DNA of 64,000 bases from Hemileia vastatrix (GCA_030280995.1 JASXTE010000001.1:27659106-27723105), one strand, 5' to 3'; shown: positions 12,680 through 25,110, counted from the stretch's first letter. Program-made: numbers and translations. Notes: generated by a model from the letters alone, not told the origin.

Positions 12680-13941
12680 ATGAAACACTCTCTACTAGGC
12701 AGCTACTTCACTCAACTATGAATTCTATTTCTTTACTTTTAGTTCTTTACTATAAAACAGACTCTGATTTGGAAGATGCTTTAGCCTATATGTATTTTCT
12801 TTCCAAAAAGCATTACATAAACCCAAGGGTGCCTAATCTTCATCATGATCCCAGATATGATCTCCGCTCCATTCTCAAAATTCCTCTATTAAACTTCACT
12901 TAACTATTTCGAACTTCTCATGATTCTTTCTTCAAACTTTATCAACTCATCTCCAAACATCCTATATTTTATAACAATTCTCAAAATAAAAAGAGTGATC
13001 ATGCTATTCAACTTGCTGTTTCACTATGTCACTTTGGCTCAAATGAAAATGGTGCTGCTTTAAGATGTTTGGAAAATATCTTTACCATAGGATATGGAAA
13101 GGTGATATTATACACCAAGCGCTGTATGATTTCTATCCTTTCTCTCAAGTCTCAAACACTTGCTTGGCCAGCTCCACAACAGCAACTTGAATCCTCTCAA
13201 ATAATGCAAGCTGAAGGTTTCCCTGGATGTGTAGGATTTGTTGATGGCACAACTATAACTTTGAGTCAAAAGCCTGTTTATGATGGCAACCATTATTTTG
13301 ATCGCAAAAAAAGGTTTCTTCAAAATTTTCTCCAATTTCAAATCTATCATAAACTGACTTTTTGTCTTCTTTCTAGATACTACATTGCCATTCAAATTTT
13401 ATGTGATGTCAATAAAAAATTTATTGCTTTTCATAGTGGCTACCCCAGCTCATGTCATGACACTTCTATCTTCCAATGAATGAGGATTTCTTAAACTCCT
13501 GACTCATACTTTGACAAATCTCAGTACCTCCTTTCAGACTCAGCATATGCAAGTGGAAAGTACATTATACCTACTTTCCTTGGCGCAAGTATAGAAAATG
13601 ACCACAAAACCACCTTTAATTATCACCTTTCCCAATCAAGAGTACAGATTGAAAATGCTATTAGGATTTTAAAGGGAAGATTTTCTAGTCTCCAAGAACT
13701 CAGAATCCAATTTCAAAAAAAAATGGAAATCAAAACTTCAAATCATTCGATAATGACTTGCGTTATACTCCGCAATATCCTAGCTGATTTAAAGGATGGG
13801 TGGAATGATCTTTATGAAGAAGAGGATTCTGAACCAGCACCGTCTCTACCCTCCCTTGAATCACAAAACATTCATTAAACCGGCATATGCTCTGTCATTT
13901 TGCCTATTACTCTCCTAAATTTCTCTTCACCACCCTTTTAA
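12680..13941 (+). pseudogene. Harbinger DDE transposase, H0 (degenerate)
   Basis: It aligns end to end with the intact 419-residue transposases at 33501-34760 and 45287-46546. Recognisable segments are MNSISLLLVLYYKTDSDLED, the first catalytic aspartate in GFVDGTTITLSQ, the second in CHDTSIFQ and a QIENAIRILKG stretch where the catalytic glutamate of RIEHAIGILKG would be. Stops at about 12901, 13477 and 13876 break the gene. The usual RIEHAI reading appears as QIENAI, so the acidic residue survives although the surroundings have changed. It would have been the cut-and-paste enzyme of H0. Confidence 0.87.
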
Positions 13942-14088
13942 ATTATTTTTTTGTACTCTCCCAATTTTCAACTTCCTTGTTTTTTTCACTTGTGTTATTT
14001 TCATGTTCCATGTTTTATTCACTTTGATAAAGTAACTTTAAAGCTTTAGTATCCTATGTAAAATACTAATTTATGTCTAAAACTACTT

Positions 14089-14300
14089 TGAAGTTAACTT
14101 TTTCACGTTAAATATTTCATTTTTCAGCTTATATTTAATGGAAGTGAACTCTGTTCTTTGCCCAAAGAACAGAGCCCATCCTCCTATTTTCTGAAGTTAA
14201 TTTTTTCACCTTATATATTTCATGTTTCAGCTAATATTTTATGGCAGTGAACTCTTTTCTTTGCCCAAAGAACAGAGTTTATTCTCCTATTTTCACACTC
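14089..14300 (+). repeat. tandem direct duplication of about 104 bp in the H0 spacer
   Basis: Two adjacent units, starting GAAGTTAACTTTTTCAC near 14090 and GAAGTTAATTTTTTCACC near 14194, both run through GTGAACTCT and TTTGCCCAAAGAACAGAG. The rest of the spacer (13942-14745) is pyrimidine-rich on the plus strand, with no gene recognised. Confidence 0.7.
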
Positions 14301-14749
14301 AGTCTGCACCAATCCCCATCCCTTTCAATTCTATCAACACATGCTTGTCTTCCCTCCCCACCCCTTTTGCTCCCCTCCCAGCCCCATTGTATGCCATCCT
14401 CTTTTGATCCCCGTTTCACCCCTCCCAACCTCTCCCCAACCCTTTTCTTCATTCAAACTTCCTCAGAAACCCTTAATCTTCCCTTCCAACTCTTTCACAA
14501 CCTTTTTGCTACCTCATATATCCTTCCTCACCCCTCTCTCCAGCCTCCCCAACCCTTGTAGCCCCATTCCTCCCTTTTACATTGCCTCCACAATCTTTGA
14601 GCACCAATTTCCGTTACATCAAGATAGATTACTGTTTTTATATAATGGTGCATCTGGCCTTAGTTTTTTCAACTGGCTATTATATAAAATAGGAAAACTT
14701 GATTGAGACTGGTGAAAATAATTGGTTGAAGAAATTTTCATTTTTAATT

Positions 14750-15000
14750 TTTTTTTCCATTTGATTTCTTTGATTCAATAAATTGCAGGGGGAGTATTGC
14801 CAAATTTTCATATGAGACTTGCAAAAAAAAATTGAATTGAAATTTTGGTGATACTCATCCCTTACTTCAATAAAATGCAGGGGGGAGTATTGCCAAAATT
14901 TCATACAAGACTTTCAAAATTCTTTACTTGAAAGAATTTTGGTGATATCTACCCCTTAGTTCAATCAAATGCAAGGGTGGGATTGGGAAATTTTCAAATA
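14750..15000 (+). repeat. minisatellite of the Harbinger family, H0 copy
   Basis: Units of roughly 70 bases contain AAATGCAGGGGGGAGTATTG, CCAAATTTTC and a TTTTGGTGATA segment. The same units lie between the converging genes of H1 (38161-38600), H2 (42660-43105), H3 and N. Confidence 0.8.
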
Positions 15001-15474
15001 TGACTTGAAAATTTTAACTAAAAAAGAACTTTTAAAATTTAAAATTCTTGAAAATTTTATTTAAAAAAGAGTTTATAACATTAAAATATGAAAATTCAAC
15101 TAATGATTGATAGAGTAAAGAAATACAGGAAATTAAGATAAAATTTTATGTAAAATTAATTATGAACATTTGAAGTGTGAGAGAAATAAAACAAACTAGT
15201 CATCAGAAAATTTCTTTAAACATTCAATTTCCTCAACAGATTTATTAGCTTTAACACATTCTATCAAGAAATCTTTCTTTTTAGAATTTTCTTCACAATC
15301 AAGCTTATATTTCATCTGTTCCATGAGGTTTTGATGCTCGAGTGTTTTCTCCTCTTTCTTTGATTTTTCAATACTTAGAGATAACTCAAATTTCTTCTCC
15401 TCCAAGTCTTGTGCCCTATCATCCTTCTGTAAAGAGAGCTTGTACTTCCTCTCCTCCAAGACTTGTGTCCTATC

Positions 15475-15599
15475 TGTTGAGACCCAAGACATATATATAT
15501 TAAGTTACTTGACTACATAACAGCATGTATATAAAATAAAGTAGATAGTAGTGATTGAAGAACTAAGAATTAAGCAAATCCACCATAATGACCTTCTCA
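15475..15599 (+). repeat. 5' LTR of Ty1/copia element
   Basis: It runs from TGTTGAGACCCAAGACATAT to ACCTTCTCA and pairs with the copy at 21759-21883. It is a short LTR, but complete. Confidence 0.9.
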
Positions 15600-15615
15600 G
15601 GTTATGGTCTATCCC
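15600..15615 (+). other. candidate primer binding site of copia element (initiator tRNA-Met half)
   Basis: GGTTATGGTCTATCCC follows the LTR immediately. GGTTATG is complementary to CATAACC in the anticodon loop of initiator tRNA-Met, so the site resembles the half-tRNA primer of Drosophila copia and not a 3'-CCA primer. Confidence 0.55.
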
Positions 15616-16247
15616 ACCAAATAAAATATATATATATATATATATAGTTTTATTTACTTCTTGCTTGGGTTTTCTTACCTCAGTGGAATTCATATCAACT
15701 TGCAAAGGGTTACCTTAACATAGCAGAACATCCTTTTCTCATATTGCTCTCAATTTTATTTTTTCTTTCTCTCTCTCTGTTTTTTTATTTTTTATTTCAT
15801 CTCTTCCTATTTCTTTTTCTGTTTATCTCTATATTTCTTTTATTCTCTTTCTATTAAAAACAAAAATAAAATAATATTAATATAAAATTAAAAGTACAAT
15901 TAGGTCATTTTTGGTAGCCCAAAAGTGAGCCATTCTAATTGGTGTGGACACACCCAATTACCAAAATTACAAAATAAAAATTAAATTAAATTAAAATTAA
16001 AAATAATATAATTTTTTTCCTCTTTCTCTATCTTTTATCTATGGTTTCCGTTTTCCATTCTCTTTTTTTCTCTCTCCTATTATCTTTCTTTTTCTTTCTT
16101 TCTATTCTATCATCAATTATCAATGCCTCTACCATCTTCCTCCTCAAGGAGAAAACTTCCAGATCCAGCTACAACGCCAGGTGAATCTCTGGCAAACACA
16201 ACATAACAGCAAGAAGTACCCCCCAAACGCAAAGGAGTCAGGGTTTT

Positions 16248-17532
16248 TATCAGCCAGGCTATACCAGGAGCCCAGTAAATGATATGTTAATTTATTGGAC
16301 CTGAAAGAGGGCGTAAAAATTGTATTTTATGTATATAAATTAATATTTTATTCCATAATAAAATTATATAAGTATCTTATTAAATATAAGTGTTATATTA
16401 ATTTTTTTGTTATATAAATTTTTTATACATTTAAATTAAGCATAATATATTTTATATTCTACAAATAATGGCGCATTTTTATGTTTTTAATAATTATAAA
16501 TTAATAATTAATTAATTACAAACATATATTATAATTATATATGTAAAATTGACTTATAATGTAATTAAATTAATTATTTAAATTTATATATTAAATAAAA
16601 CTTCATATATTATTAAACAATAATATTGGGCGCTTCTTTTGACCCTTAATTGTGTCAGAAAAAATTATTAAATAAATTATAACACTTATTTAATAACAGA
16701 GTATTAAAATCCCCACTTTAAATTACAAATATCATTAAATTAATTATATGTTTCATTTAAACTAATTATTGAATTAATTACATAGTTAAAACAATTAATT
16801 AAAATTGCTTTAAACTGGATTGAATTTATTATATGAATTTTTGGTGTGAAAATAATTTTATTTGTTTTACTTAAACCCTTTACATGTCACTATAATGTCT
16901 GTTTTTGATTATTTTACTCATTGTTCTCATGTTTCAGACTTACTTGGTTACTAATTATTTTAATTAAGTGTTTTGGGAAATCATGGTGGGAAAATGGTTA
17001 ATTACTCATGGGTTTTAGTTAATTGTTTCATATTTTTCTCTTAATATCCATGTTTCATTTCTACTCTTTTATATTCTTGTTTTAGCTTATTACTATTTTG
17101 TATTTACTGATTTGTGGCGCTTCAGAGGTCCCTTGGTCTATAAAAGGGCCTTGGGTAATCCCTTTTAACCCATCACTTATTACACTCACCTTTTATTACA
17201 TATTAAAATATTATACAAAATTATTATTATTATTATTAGTATCATAGTTCTAATATAAATTTTAATAAATTTCTATGGTTTCTCTAAGTCTAATAATAAA
17301 TATAAGTGTTTTCGCACATTGAAATTAAATCGTTACTTAAATGAATATAGTCATTGAATAACCCTTACTTTTGTGTCAACTCTCAAGTAACTCGTCATTG
17401 CTTCCCTTTAAATAACTTAAATCATTTTATTATTTTATTTCTTTTACTCTTTATAATCCTTTTTCTTCGTAGTCTTCTTTCCTCCTCTTCTTCTTTCCCC
17501 TTTCATTCCTTCTTCTAGACGACCGGCCGATA
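16248..17532 (+). repeat. solo LTR, family 2, inserted in copia gag
   Basis: This 1285-base LTR starts TATCAGCCAGGCTATACCAG and ends ACCGGCCGATA. Exact 5-bp duplications GTTTT flank it (16243-16247 and 17533-17537). The interior is AT-rich with no gene. A TATAAAAG box and a CTTCTAGACGACCGG end match the other family-2 LTRs. Confidence 0.93.
17139..17146 (+). promoter_or_regulatory. TATA box of family-2 LTR
   Basis: TATAAAAG followed by GGCCTTGG recurs at the same relative place in the family-2 copies at 26527 and 40770, which suggests the conserved retrotransposon promoter. Confidence 0.6.
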
Positions 17533-18579
17533 GTTTTCACTGAAGCCAGTTGGGATGAGGATTTTGCGTTTTCCAAACTCACTAAATCTAAACCTTGGAT
17601 TGACACAACACCAAAATTAAATACAACTGGAGATAACTTCCAAAGTTGTTCACAAAAATTTTGAAAATTGATAAGAAAGGTAATATGAGACGAATGCTAT
17701 GCAGATAATCAAAAATGGCGAATTAATCTGCAAAGACTACCTGATCAGAGAATTGTTGATCAAATGTGTGGAAGATGGTGTTCAAGATCTCATTGAAAAT
17801 GGCACTTATCCAAATCTGTTTGGCCTACTGGATTTCTTAGTTACACACTTTAACCAAAGTACCTGTATTCATCACATCAATCTCTGGAAAGAGCTGCTTA
17901 GCATTCACCTCAAAGACAACAAATTTGGTGTTGAATATATGCAAGCCATTTACAAGAAATTTAGGACTATAAGAGAATTGGGGCTTGAACTAAATATAGA
18001 TAACATTATTGGTCTAATTCTTCAACATCAATCCCAGGGTGAACCATGGTTGGAAGATGATATAATGATGCAAATAAATACCCTATACTGTCTTAGTGAT
18101 ATACCTTCATCAAAAGAGATTTAAAAAGTCATAATCAATTGTCAAAGATAGGAGTCTTTAAAATCTTCATCTTCCAACAATAAAATCATGGTTCTACAGC
18201 AAATGGGAGTAGAGAAACAAGACAATCCTGAAATGATCAATGTGGACTTTGCAAAGAAAACATCTATCAAAAGTTTTTGTTACAGATGCAACAGACCAGG
18301 TTACTTTTCCTCAGATTGTTGTGCATCAACAAGACAACAATCTTCAAACAACAATAATCCAAATTACACTTCTCATTATCCAGCTCCTTTCTACCTGACT
18401 CTCACTCCAAATGCCATATATCCTATGATGCCACAATTTCCCTACACTTTGCCACCAAATTCTTATCCTTTTCAAATGCCTTACCAACAACTGCTGCAAA
18501 TAGCTCCACAACATAACCAAAAAAATGACAAAAAAGCTGACTATTATCTCCCCAACTACAACAAAGATAAGAAACAAGT

Positions 18580-21500
18580 AAAATCAAGATTACTTGGAAT
18601 TGGAGATTCAAGAGAACCATCAGAAGTAAAAATAGAGATACTTTCAATATCTGATGATGGCCCTCTACCAATTCTTGATAGAAGGGCAACAAATCATGTC
18701 ACAGGAGACAAAAGGAATTTCTCACTGTATGTTACTCTGCCAAAACCAATTCCACTCAAAGTAGCAACTAATGGGTCTCCTAATTTTATTACAGGCAAGG
18801 GATCTCTAATTTTACCAGGGCCAAATGGGAATAACTTCAAATTAAAAAATGTTTATTATTGTGAGAAGGCTTTGGGTACCCTTATCTCACAAGCATCTTT
18901 GATACTAGCTGGCTGTCAGATATATTTCAACTACAAAGATATGGAAATTTTTAGCAATGATGGAACACTAATATTTACGGCAAAATTCAATAACAGGAGT
19001 TGGACTCTACCACGACCCTTTCCTAATCACTTACTTAACATGTTACTGTGTGCCGATTATTTTGTACCTAGTTCATCTCTATCTGAAATAAATACAAAAC
19101 TTTTGCACAATGATACCTGACCAATAGATCCTCAAATAAAGAAAGTAAAATTATATATTGAAAGATATGAGATGTTAAGATACTGGCATAGAATTTTTGG
19201 TCACAGGAGTCTAATACAAATAAGAAAATTATTCAACCATAATTTTGCCAACAGTATCCCTGACATATTGCCATCAGGTGCAATTGATTGTGAAGATTTC
19301 AAATTTGAAAAATCAAAAAGGTCAGATCCATTAAATCCATCCAACCAAGAACATTCAATAGGAGAGACTTTAGCAGTTAATCTCATGGGTCCTTTTGAGG
19401 TAAATACAACAAATGGAGGTATGTACCTGCTTACAATGTTAGAATTAGGTTCAAGCTATGGTAATGTAGAAATTCTCAAAACTAAATATGAAGATAATAA
19501 CATTATATAAAGTTATATTACATGGTTAGAGAGAAGAGCTGATGTAAAATTTAAGGTTTTAAAAAGTGAAAACGGCAGTGAATTTGTCAACAAAAGGATG
19601 CAAGAATGGTTGTACTTACATGGTATAGAACACAAATGTTCACTCCCATATTACCATGAACAAAACAGGGATATTGAAATATTCATTCAAACAATTTATG
19701 ATATGGGTTGTACAATTTTACTGGACAGTGAATTTCCAGAAACTTTTTGGGGACCAGCTTTCAATTGGGCTGTGTACACTCACGATTGACTTCGGAGCAC
19801 ATGTAGCAGTGATATGACGCCTTATGAGAAGCTTTTAAGAATAAAACCAAGACTAGATCACTTGCAAATCTTTGGGTCAACAGCTTACATTCATATACCA
19901 AAAGAAACCAGAAAGAAACTAGACAACAGAAGCAGGAAATGAAAAGTTATTGCGTATTTAGAATCTTCTAAATGTTGGTTATTTGTCTATATAGAAAATG
20001 GCAAACTAATATCTTCTGCATGGGATGCATTTAGAAAACAAGAACCAAAAGTAAAAAATGTAGACATCACTGATAAAAAAGATAGAATGTCAATTGACTT
20101 TCTGATTAAAAAACTAACTTTTAACAATTTTACAGAAGAAACTATTTTTTTTGAACAAGAAGATACAATAAATGAGATTGAGGCCAGATCTAGATCAATC
20201 GCAAGTGGAACACCAACTGCATTTTTACAAGCAATGAAGAGCACAGAGAAGAAAGAATGGTTAGCGGCATGTAATGAAGAAATTGAAAATATTAAATATC
20301 TAAATGTATGGTACAAATGCGTTCCTCCAAAAAATGCAACAATTACCAATGCAAAATGGGTTTTTGCAGAAAAAACAGACAATGAAGGAAATCTAATAAA
20401 AAGGAAGGAAAGGTATGTAGCCAAAGGTTACCTGCAAAAAGAGGGTGTATATTATTCAGAAAATTTTGCACCAACAGCTACATTCACATCATTGAGATTA
20501 CTTTTAACAATTGCAGCAGCTAACAAATGGCCAGTTCACAATTTCAATGTAGTGGCAGCTTACCTGAATTCTCCAATCAATGATGATATTTGGGTGAAAG
20601 CCCCTCCTGGTTTTGGAGGTGGTAAAGGAAAAATTATGAAACTAAAGAGAGCACTCTATGGTACATAACAAGCAGCAAGATGTTGGTGGAAGAGCCTTGA
20701 AACAGAACTTAGATCTATGGGATATATTCCTAGCTACTACAACAACTTGCTTTACATCTTATGAAACACGGACAATTCAGGCATATTATGGATTCATGTA
20801 GATGATGGTGTAATTACAGGTAATTGTGAAGTGAAATTGAAATTTTTTCAACAAAAATTGGCAGAACTTGTAAAAATAAAATGGGAAGACAAACTAACTA
20901 ACATAATTGGAGTAAAGGTAATCCGTAATAGAAGCAGATTTATTTTATCTCAACCTACTCTCATTAAAAAGATAACTGACAAATCAAAAGATACCATAAC
21001 AACAAAAATAACTATGCTACCAAAAGACTGCAAGCTGAAAAATGGTGAAGGTGAAAAAGTAAAATGTACTGAATATTTAAACCTGATATGCTCTTTAAAT
21101 TATCTGGTGGTAGGTTCACAACCAGATATTTCTTATGCCATCAATTATCTGGCAAGGCTTGCAAATCATCCCAACAGTTCTCACTGGGAAGCACTAATAC
21201 ACCTAGCACAATACGTAATCTTAGCTAAAGATTACCATTTTCATATTTTTCCCAACTTAGATAAAGGTATTGAAGCTTTTGGCAACACCAACTGGAACAA
21301 TGACATTTCAAGGTGTACAAATGGAGGCATTATCTTCTTCAAAGGAGTCCTGGTAAATTGGTCTTCAAAAAGGCAACAACTGGTTGCACTATCAACATGT
21401 GAATCTGAATTGGCAGCTTTGGAAGCCGTAAAAAAACAGCTATGTGGATACAAAACATTTTAGAAGACATTACAGGCAATAAACTAATAGTAAAAATTTT

Positions 21501-21770
21501 CTGTGATAATGAATCAACCATCAAAGTTGCAGTGGACCAACCATCAAATAAAAGAATCAGACACATGGAAATAAATTTCTTCTATGTCAATTTGCAATTA
21601 TTCCTTAAAAGAGCTACATTAGAATGGATAAGTACTAAAGAACAAAAAGCAGACATACTAACAAAAAATTGGGGTCCAAATTTAGTAGACAAATCTAGAA
21701 AATATATTAATGTTCATGATACAAGGTTAGGATGGGGGAATGTAGTCAAGGGAGGGGGTGTTGAGACCTA
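18580..21770 (+). pseudogene. copia pol: protease, integrase, reverse transcriptase, RNase H (degenerate)
   Basis: The protease site reads ILDRRATNHVTGD where DSGATNHVTG is usual, so the active site is altered. The integrase zinc region contains YWHRIFGHRS; the core shows SENGSEF, and decayed surroundings follow. Reverse transcriptase shows KWVFAEK, AYLNSPINDDIWVKAPPGF, LKRALYG and IHVDDGVITG, the last in place of the usual YVDD. RNase H shows WSSKRQQLVALSTCESEL and ADILTKNWGP. Stops occur near 19118, 19508, 19787, 20666 and 20761, with a frameshift near 21445. The product would be an integrated copia polyprotein, but this copy is inactive. Confidence 0.9.
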
Positions 21771-21883
21771 AGACATATACATATTAAGTTACTCAACTAC
21801 ATAACAGCATTTATATAAACTAAAGTAGATAGTAGTGATTAAAGAACTAAGCATTAAGCAAATCCACCATCTCAACCTTCTCA
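21759..21883 (+). repeat. 3' LTR of Ty1/copia element
   Basis: It starts TGTTGAGACCTAAGACATAT directly after the purine tract AAGGGAGGGGG and ends ACCTTCTCA. It is 125 bases long, like the 5' LTR. Confidence 0.9.
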
Positions 21884-23289
21884 TTATCACCCTTCCGTAA
21901 AGAGAGTTCAAACTTCTTCACTTCCAAATCATGTACCCTGTCATCCCTCCTTAAAGAGAGCTCTTATTTTTGCTTTTCAAACTTTAGAGTCTTTTTAGCA
22001 ACTTCCACTTGTTCTAGAGTGATAATAAATATTAACAAAAAGTAGAATAAAAGCAGATTAAAGTATTAAGAGGTTTGGTATCACTTACCAGCATCACGTT
22101 TCTCCAAAAATTCTTTGATAGAACAAAAGGGGCTTGAGATGAAGTATCACTTTTTCTTCTTCTTTGAGAGTGGAAATTTAGACTACTTGAAGCCCTTTGC
22201 TTTTTGTTCAAGGTCACATTTTCCTCCTCATCATATTCACTGGCTTCTGACTCAGTTGATTGTAGCTCCTGCATTTGTTCTTCAGCCTTTTTAGAAATAA
22301 GAAAATGTAAATAAAAAAAAGAATTGGTAAGATAAAAGAAAAAAACATACTTGAGTTAGATCAGGTTGGTTTATATTGCCATAAGGATCTATTGAAAAGA
22401 TATCTTGATTTGTGGAAGTTAAATGAGGGGAGGCTTGAGTAGAAGAAGAAGGAAAAATATTTCTTTTGACATCATGTTTGGAGATAGCATCTTCACCATC
22501 CAACATGTTTGCAGGATTAACATCAGCTCACTCTCCAAAAATAGCATCCATCTCTTTAAAGTAAGGACATAAAGAATCAAGTATATCATCTATGGATTTG
22601 ATGCTCTTACTGATATTGAGGTCAGTAATACCAAAACCAGTAGAAGATGAAAGAGTCTTTGCCTTCTTGTATTTGGCTCAATCATGCTTGAAGCGTTCAG
22701 ACATCTGTTTAGGTAAAAGATCTATCCTTCCCTTGGTCTTATTCCATAATTTGTTGGCCATTAGAAGATAACCATTAACTTTTGATGCTGGGGGCCATCC
22801 TACTTTAGTTGCATTTTTGGTACCAAAACAAGAATCATAGTTAGATTTAGCTTTCAGCCAGTTGATAAGAATGAGATGATCATCTTTTTTTAATTGAACG
22901 GTCTTTGATTTCTCAGCTGAGCAGGGGAAAGAGGGAGTAGTGCAATTTGAAGAACAACTGGGGGAAGGCTGCCTTTGAGAAGATCTATGATGACAGGGCA
23001 TGTTAAGATAATTGAAGATGAAAAGGAGCAAAAACAAGTAGATGAGATGGCAAGGTGTTTTGAATGGAAGAATAGACAGGATGAGATGAGAATGGGAGTG
23101 TGCAGCAAGGTAGAAGGCATATCCAGAGAGTAGTCAAAGATGTGGTTATGAATGAAAGTAGGCCAAGATGTGGTTATGAAAAATTAAGTAGAAAAATGTT
23201 GGATAAGAGGTCAACTTTGACACATAAAATGTCTAATAACCCAATTATTAGCAAAAATAATTGCAGAAGATAATTGGGGTATAAGGATT

Positions 23290-23338
23290 TTTATCCACAA
23301 TTAATTTAATTGCAGATCAGTCAACTTTGATACCCCCT
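23290..23338. repeat. right terminal inverted repeat of H0
   Basis: The end reads CAACTTTGATACCCCCT then ATT. The subterminal ATTAATTTAATTGCAGATC matches H1 and H2, but here GCGG is GCAG. Confidence 0.8.
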
Positions 23339-23811
23339 ATTAAGTCCAACATTTCAGCTGGTTGAAGCATTAGTTGAGAAATATATTAAGTCTTCAAAAC
23401 AATCTAGCCATCTCATGAAAGCTATCTCTCCACATTTGCACATCAGATAAGTGGATTGAATTCTTCAACATATACATGCCTTTGAAAAGTTACCCATACA
23501 GGCATAACACTTTGTTGACCCTATTCAAACACTCTTAGATGCTAACAGGTTGTAATTCATTGGGTCATGAGATGTATATAAAGAGGGTGAATTGTATATC
23601 AACACAATAATTATGGCGTTAATCTTAAGCTTGACTTTTCATATAGGTAGCGTCACTTAATTGAGAAGGGGAAATGTGTATGCTATGTAGGATCCTGACT
23701 ATAAGATGCAAGGGTGGATGAAATGAATTTCTGAGAACATTAACCATTTGAATTTTCTTTGATATTTCATGATACTGTGTCTCTTGAAGCAATCCATCAT
23801 ACTCTGCTTAT
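23339..23811. other. intergenic stretch between H0 and RPL8
   Basis: No gene or repeat is recognised. It is the 3' flank of the RPL8 gene and probably includes its 3' untranslated region. Confidence 0.6.
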
Positions 23812-24921
23812 TTAAACCTCCTTCTTTGACACTGTACCACGCAATCGACCTGTTCGGCGAGCTGCAATCAAACCCGCCTTTTGACCAGGAACAGCAGATC
23901 GAGAAACGGTGGATGCGTGCCCGATGTGTTGATGATTACCACCACCATCTGCAAATGATACAAGTAATGAGTGCGCTGAATTTGTCTGCAATCTTATCCA
24001 TAGTTTACTTACGAGGATGGTCCGCAGGGTTCATAGCCACACCACGAGTCTTGGGCCAGCAATTTCGCTTAACTCGGAATTTGTGGTATGCACGACCAGC
24101 CTTGAGCATTGGTTTATCTAATTTGGAAAATGAAAAACAATGAGCCAGTAATTCAATCTGGAATACCTGTAATGGAAAAATATTTAGAATTGATATACCT
24201 ATTCGGCCTCCACCGGCAACAATACCAACAATAGCACGGACAGAACTGTGAACTGTTTTCTTTGTTCCACTAGGTAACCGGATACGTGATCTTTGAGAGT
24301 CAACATCATGACCAATCACTGTGGCATAGTTTCCGCTAGCTCTTGCCAAACTGCCCCGGTCACCAGGTTTCTCTTCAACGTTGCAAATAATGGTTCCCTC
24401 AGGAAGTGCACCAACCGGCAAAACATTGCCAACGGTCAAGTTGGCTTTCTTGCCACAATAAATAAAGGAACCAGTAGCAAGACCTTCAGTTGCAATGAAT
24501 GTTTCAGTGCGTGTTTTGTATCGGTACGGATCTCTGAAAACAACTCGGGCTAAAGGTGCGCCTCTGTTAAAAAAAACATCGATTAATGTTTCATATTTTC
24601 CATCAGCCCCCAAATTTATACTAGAATGTTTAGAGAAACCCATTACGCGACTTACCTTCCAGGTTCATGAATGATTTCCTTAACCAGGCCACGGATGTAT
24701 CCATTTTTTTCGGCATAATCTAAAGGTCGAAATGCGGCAGGGGCGACTCGATGTTTCTGGTGAGCCCTGAAAATACCACCACTCTTACGCTGATTTCGGA
24801 TAACTATCCCATTAAATTACGGAAAGTATGATTAGTAAACAGCAAAAATAACCCAGTTTTTAATTTTGAATAGTAAACCCAAATATTTAAAATGAGGTGA
24901 ATGAGTCTTACCGCGACCCAT
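23812..24921 (-). CDS. RPL8: large-subunit ribosomal protein uL2 (L8/L2), five exons
   Basis: The protein is a core part of the 60S ribosomal subunit near the peptidyl transferase centre. Exons on the minus strand are 24921-24912, 24803-24656, 24563-24199, 24117-24013 and 23948-23812. All introns are GT-AG and 64-108 nt long. The joined reading is 765 nt, 254 residues, the same length as yeast uL2. It starts MGRVIRNQRK and contains [47 protein letters not shown] and [16 protein letters not shown]. The highly conserved [20 protein letters not shown] segment, next to the catalytic centre, is split by the last intron. It ends SKKEV. No damage is seen, so it is probably expressed. It lies between H0 and a cluster of solo LTRs, and its base composition is visibly less AT-rich than its surroundings. 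Confidence 0.97.
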
Positions 24922-25039
24922 TGGTGTTGTTTGAAGAGTTGATGGAAGTTGATACTACAGGATGTGAGGTATCGCAAGTTGAGGAAAACGAGAATGCGAA
25001 GGGCCTGAGTGGAGATAAACCTAACTAACTGAGATTGTT

Positions 25040-25110
25040 CGGGTTGTCTCACTGCATTAGGGTTGCGAGATTGGTTTCAGTCGCCGCCACAAACTGGACA
25101 TCGCACTTTC
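25040..25110 (-). promoter_or_regulatory. probable RPL8 promoter region
   Basis: About 130 bases upstream of the ATG the minus strand reads TCGCAACCCTAATGCAG. AACCCTAA-type boxes are known from ribosomal-protein promoters in several eukaryotes. The patch is richer in G and C than its flanks. The assignment rests on position and motif only. Confidence 0.35.

Larger units (their letters stand above)
16123..18350 (+). pseudogene. copia gag, split by a solo LTR (degenerate)
   Basis: The reading begins with the ATG at 16123 (MPLPSSSSRRKLPDP). It is interrupted by the LTR at 16248-17532 and resumes with FTEASWDEDF once one copy of the 5-bp duplication is removed. The body includes the segment at 17699-18124, of the UBN2/Gag type by its position and composition. 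The zinc knuckle reads CYRCNRPGYFSSDC, with tyrosine in place of the usual histidine. Several stops (for example near 16200, 17663 and 18122) make it defective. Confidence 0.82.
15475..21883 (+). mobile_element. Ty1/copia retrotransposon, defective
   Basis: Two 125-base LTRs (15475-15599 and 21759-21883) flank gag, protease, integrase, reverse transcriptase and RNase H in copia order. The 5-bp flanks are CTATC (15470-15474) and TTATC (21884-21888), one mismatch, and the target is exon 3 of the H0 Myb-like gene. The LTRs differ at about a dozen positions, so the insertion is not recent. A family-2 solo LTR is nested in gag. Confidence 0.92.
15196..23001 (-). pseudogene. Myb/SANT-like Harbinger partner gene, H0, split by Ty1/copia
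   Basis: The gene has the three-exon plan of the intact copies. Exon 1 runs from the ATG at 23001 to about 22355, with stops near 22678 and 22529. Exon 2 lies about 22286-22091 and has a frame change near its end. Exon 3 starts about 22014 and is cut at 21884 by the copia element. It resumes at 15474 and ends in a stop at 15196. The N-terminal region (KKDDHLILINWLKAKSNYDS, then NKTKGRIDLLPKQMSERFKH) is a Myb/SANT-like DNA-binding fold. The last exon holds the coiled-coil repeat with DLEEKKFELSL. The partner protein in this superfamily assists transposase binding or nuclear entry. This copy is dead. Confidence 0.85.
12417..23338. mobile_element. PIF/Harbinger element H0, old, with nested retroelements
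   Basis: A decayed transposase gene (plus strand), a spacer, a minisatellite and a convergent Myb/SANT-like gene (minus strand) lie in the same order as in elements H1 and H2. The right end is GATACCCCCT at 23338 followed by ATT, matching the end of H1. About 115 bases of the left end, compared with H1, are missing where gypsy B abuts. Ty1/copia sits inside the Myb-like gene. No Tet-like exon was found in this copy. Confidence 0.85.

Noticed and set aside
14222..14706. Three overlapping proline/serine/phenylalanine-rich readings in the H0 spacer
   Set aside because: Pyrimidine-rich low-complexity sequence in all three frames; no match to the genes of H1 or H2.
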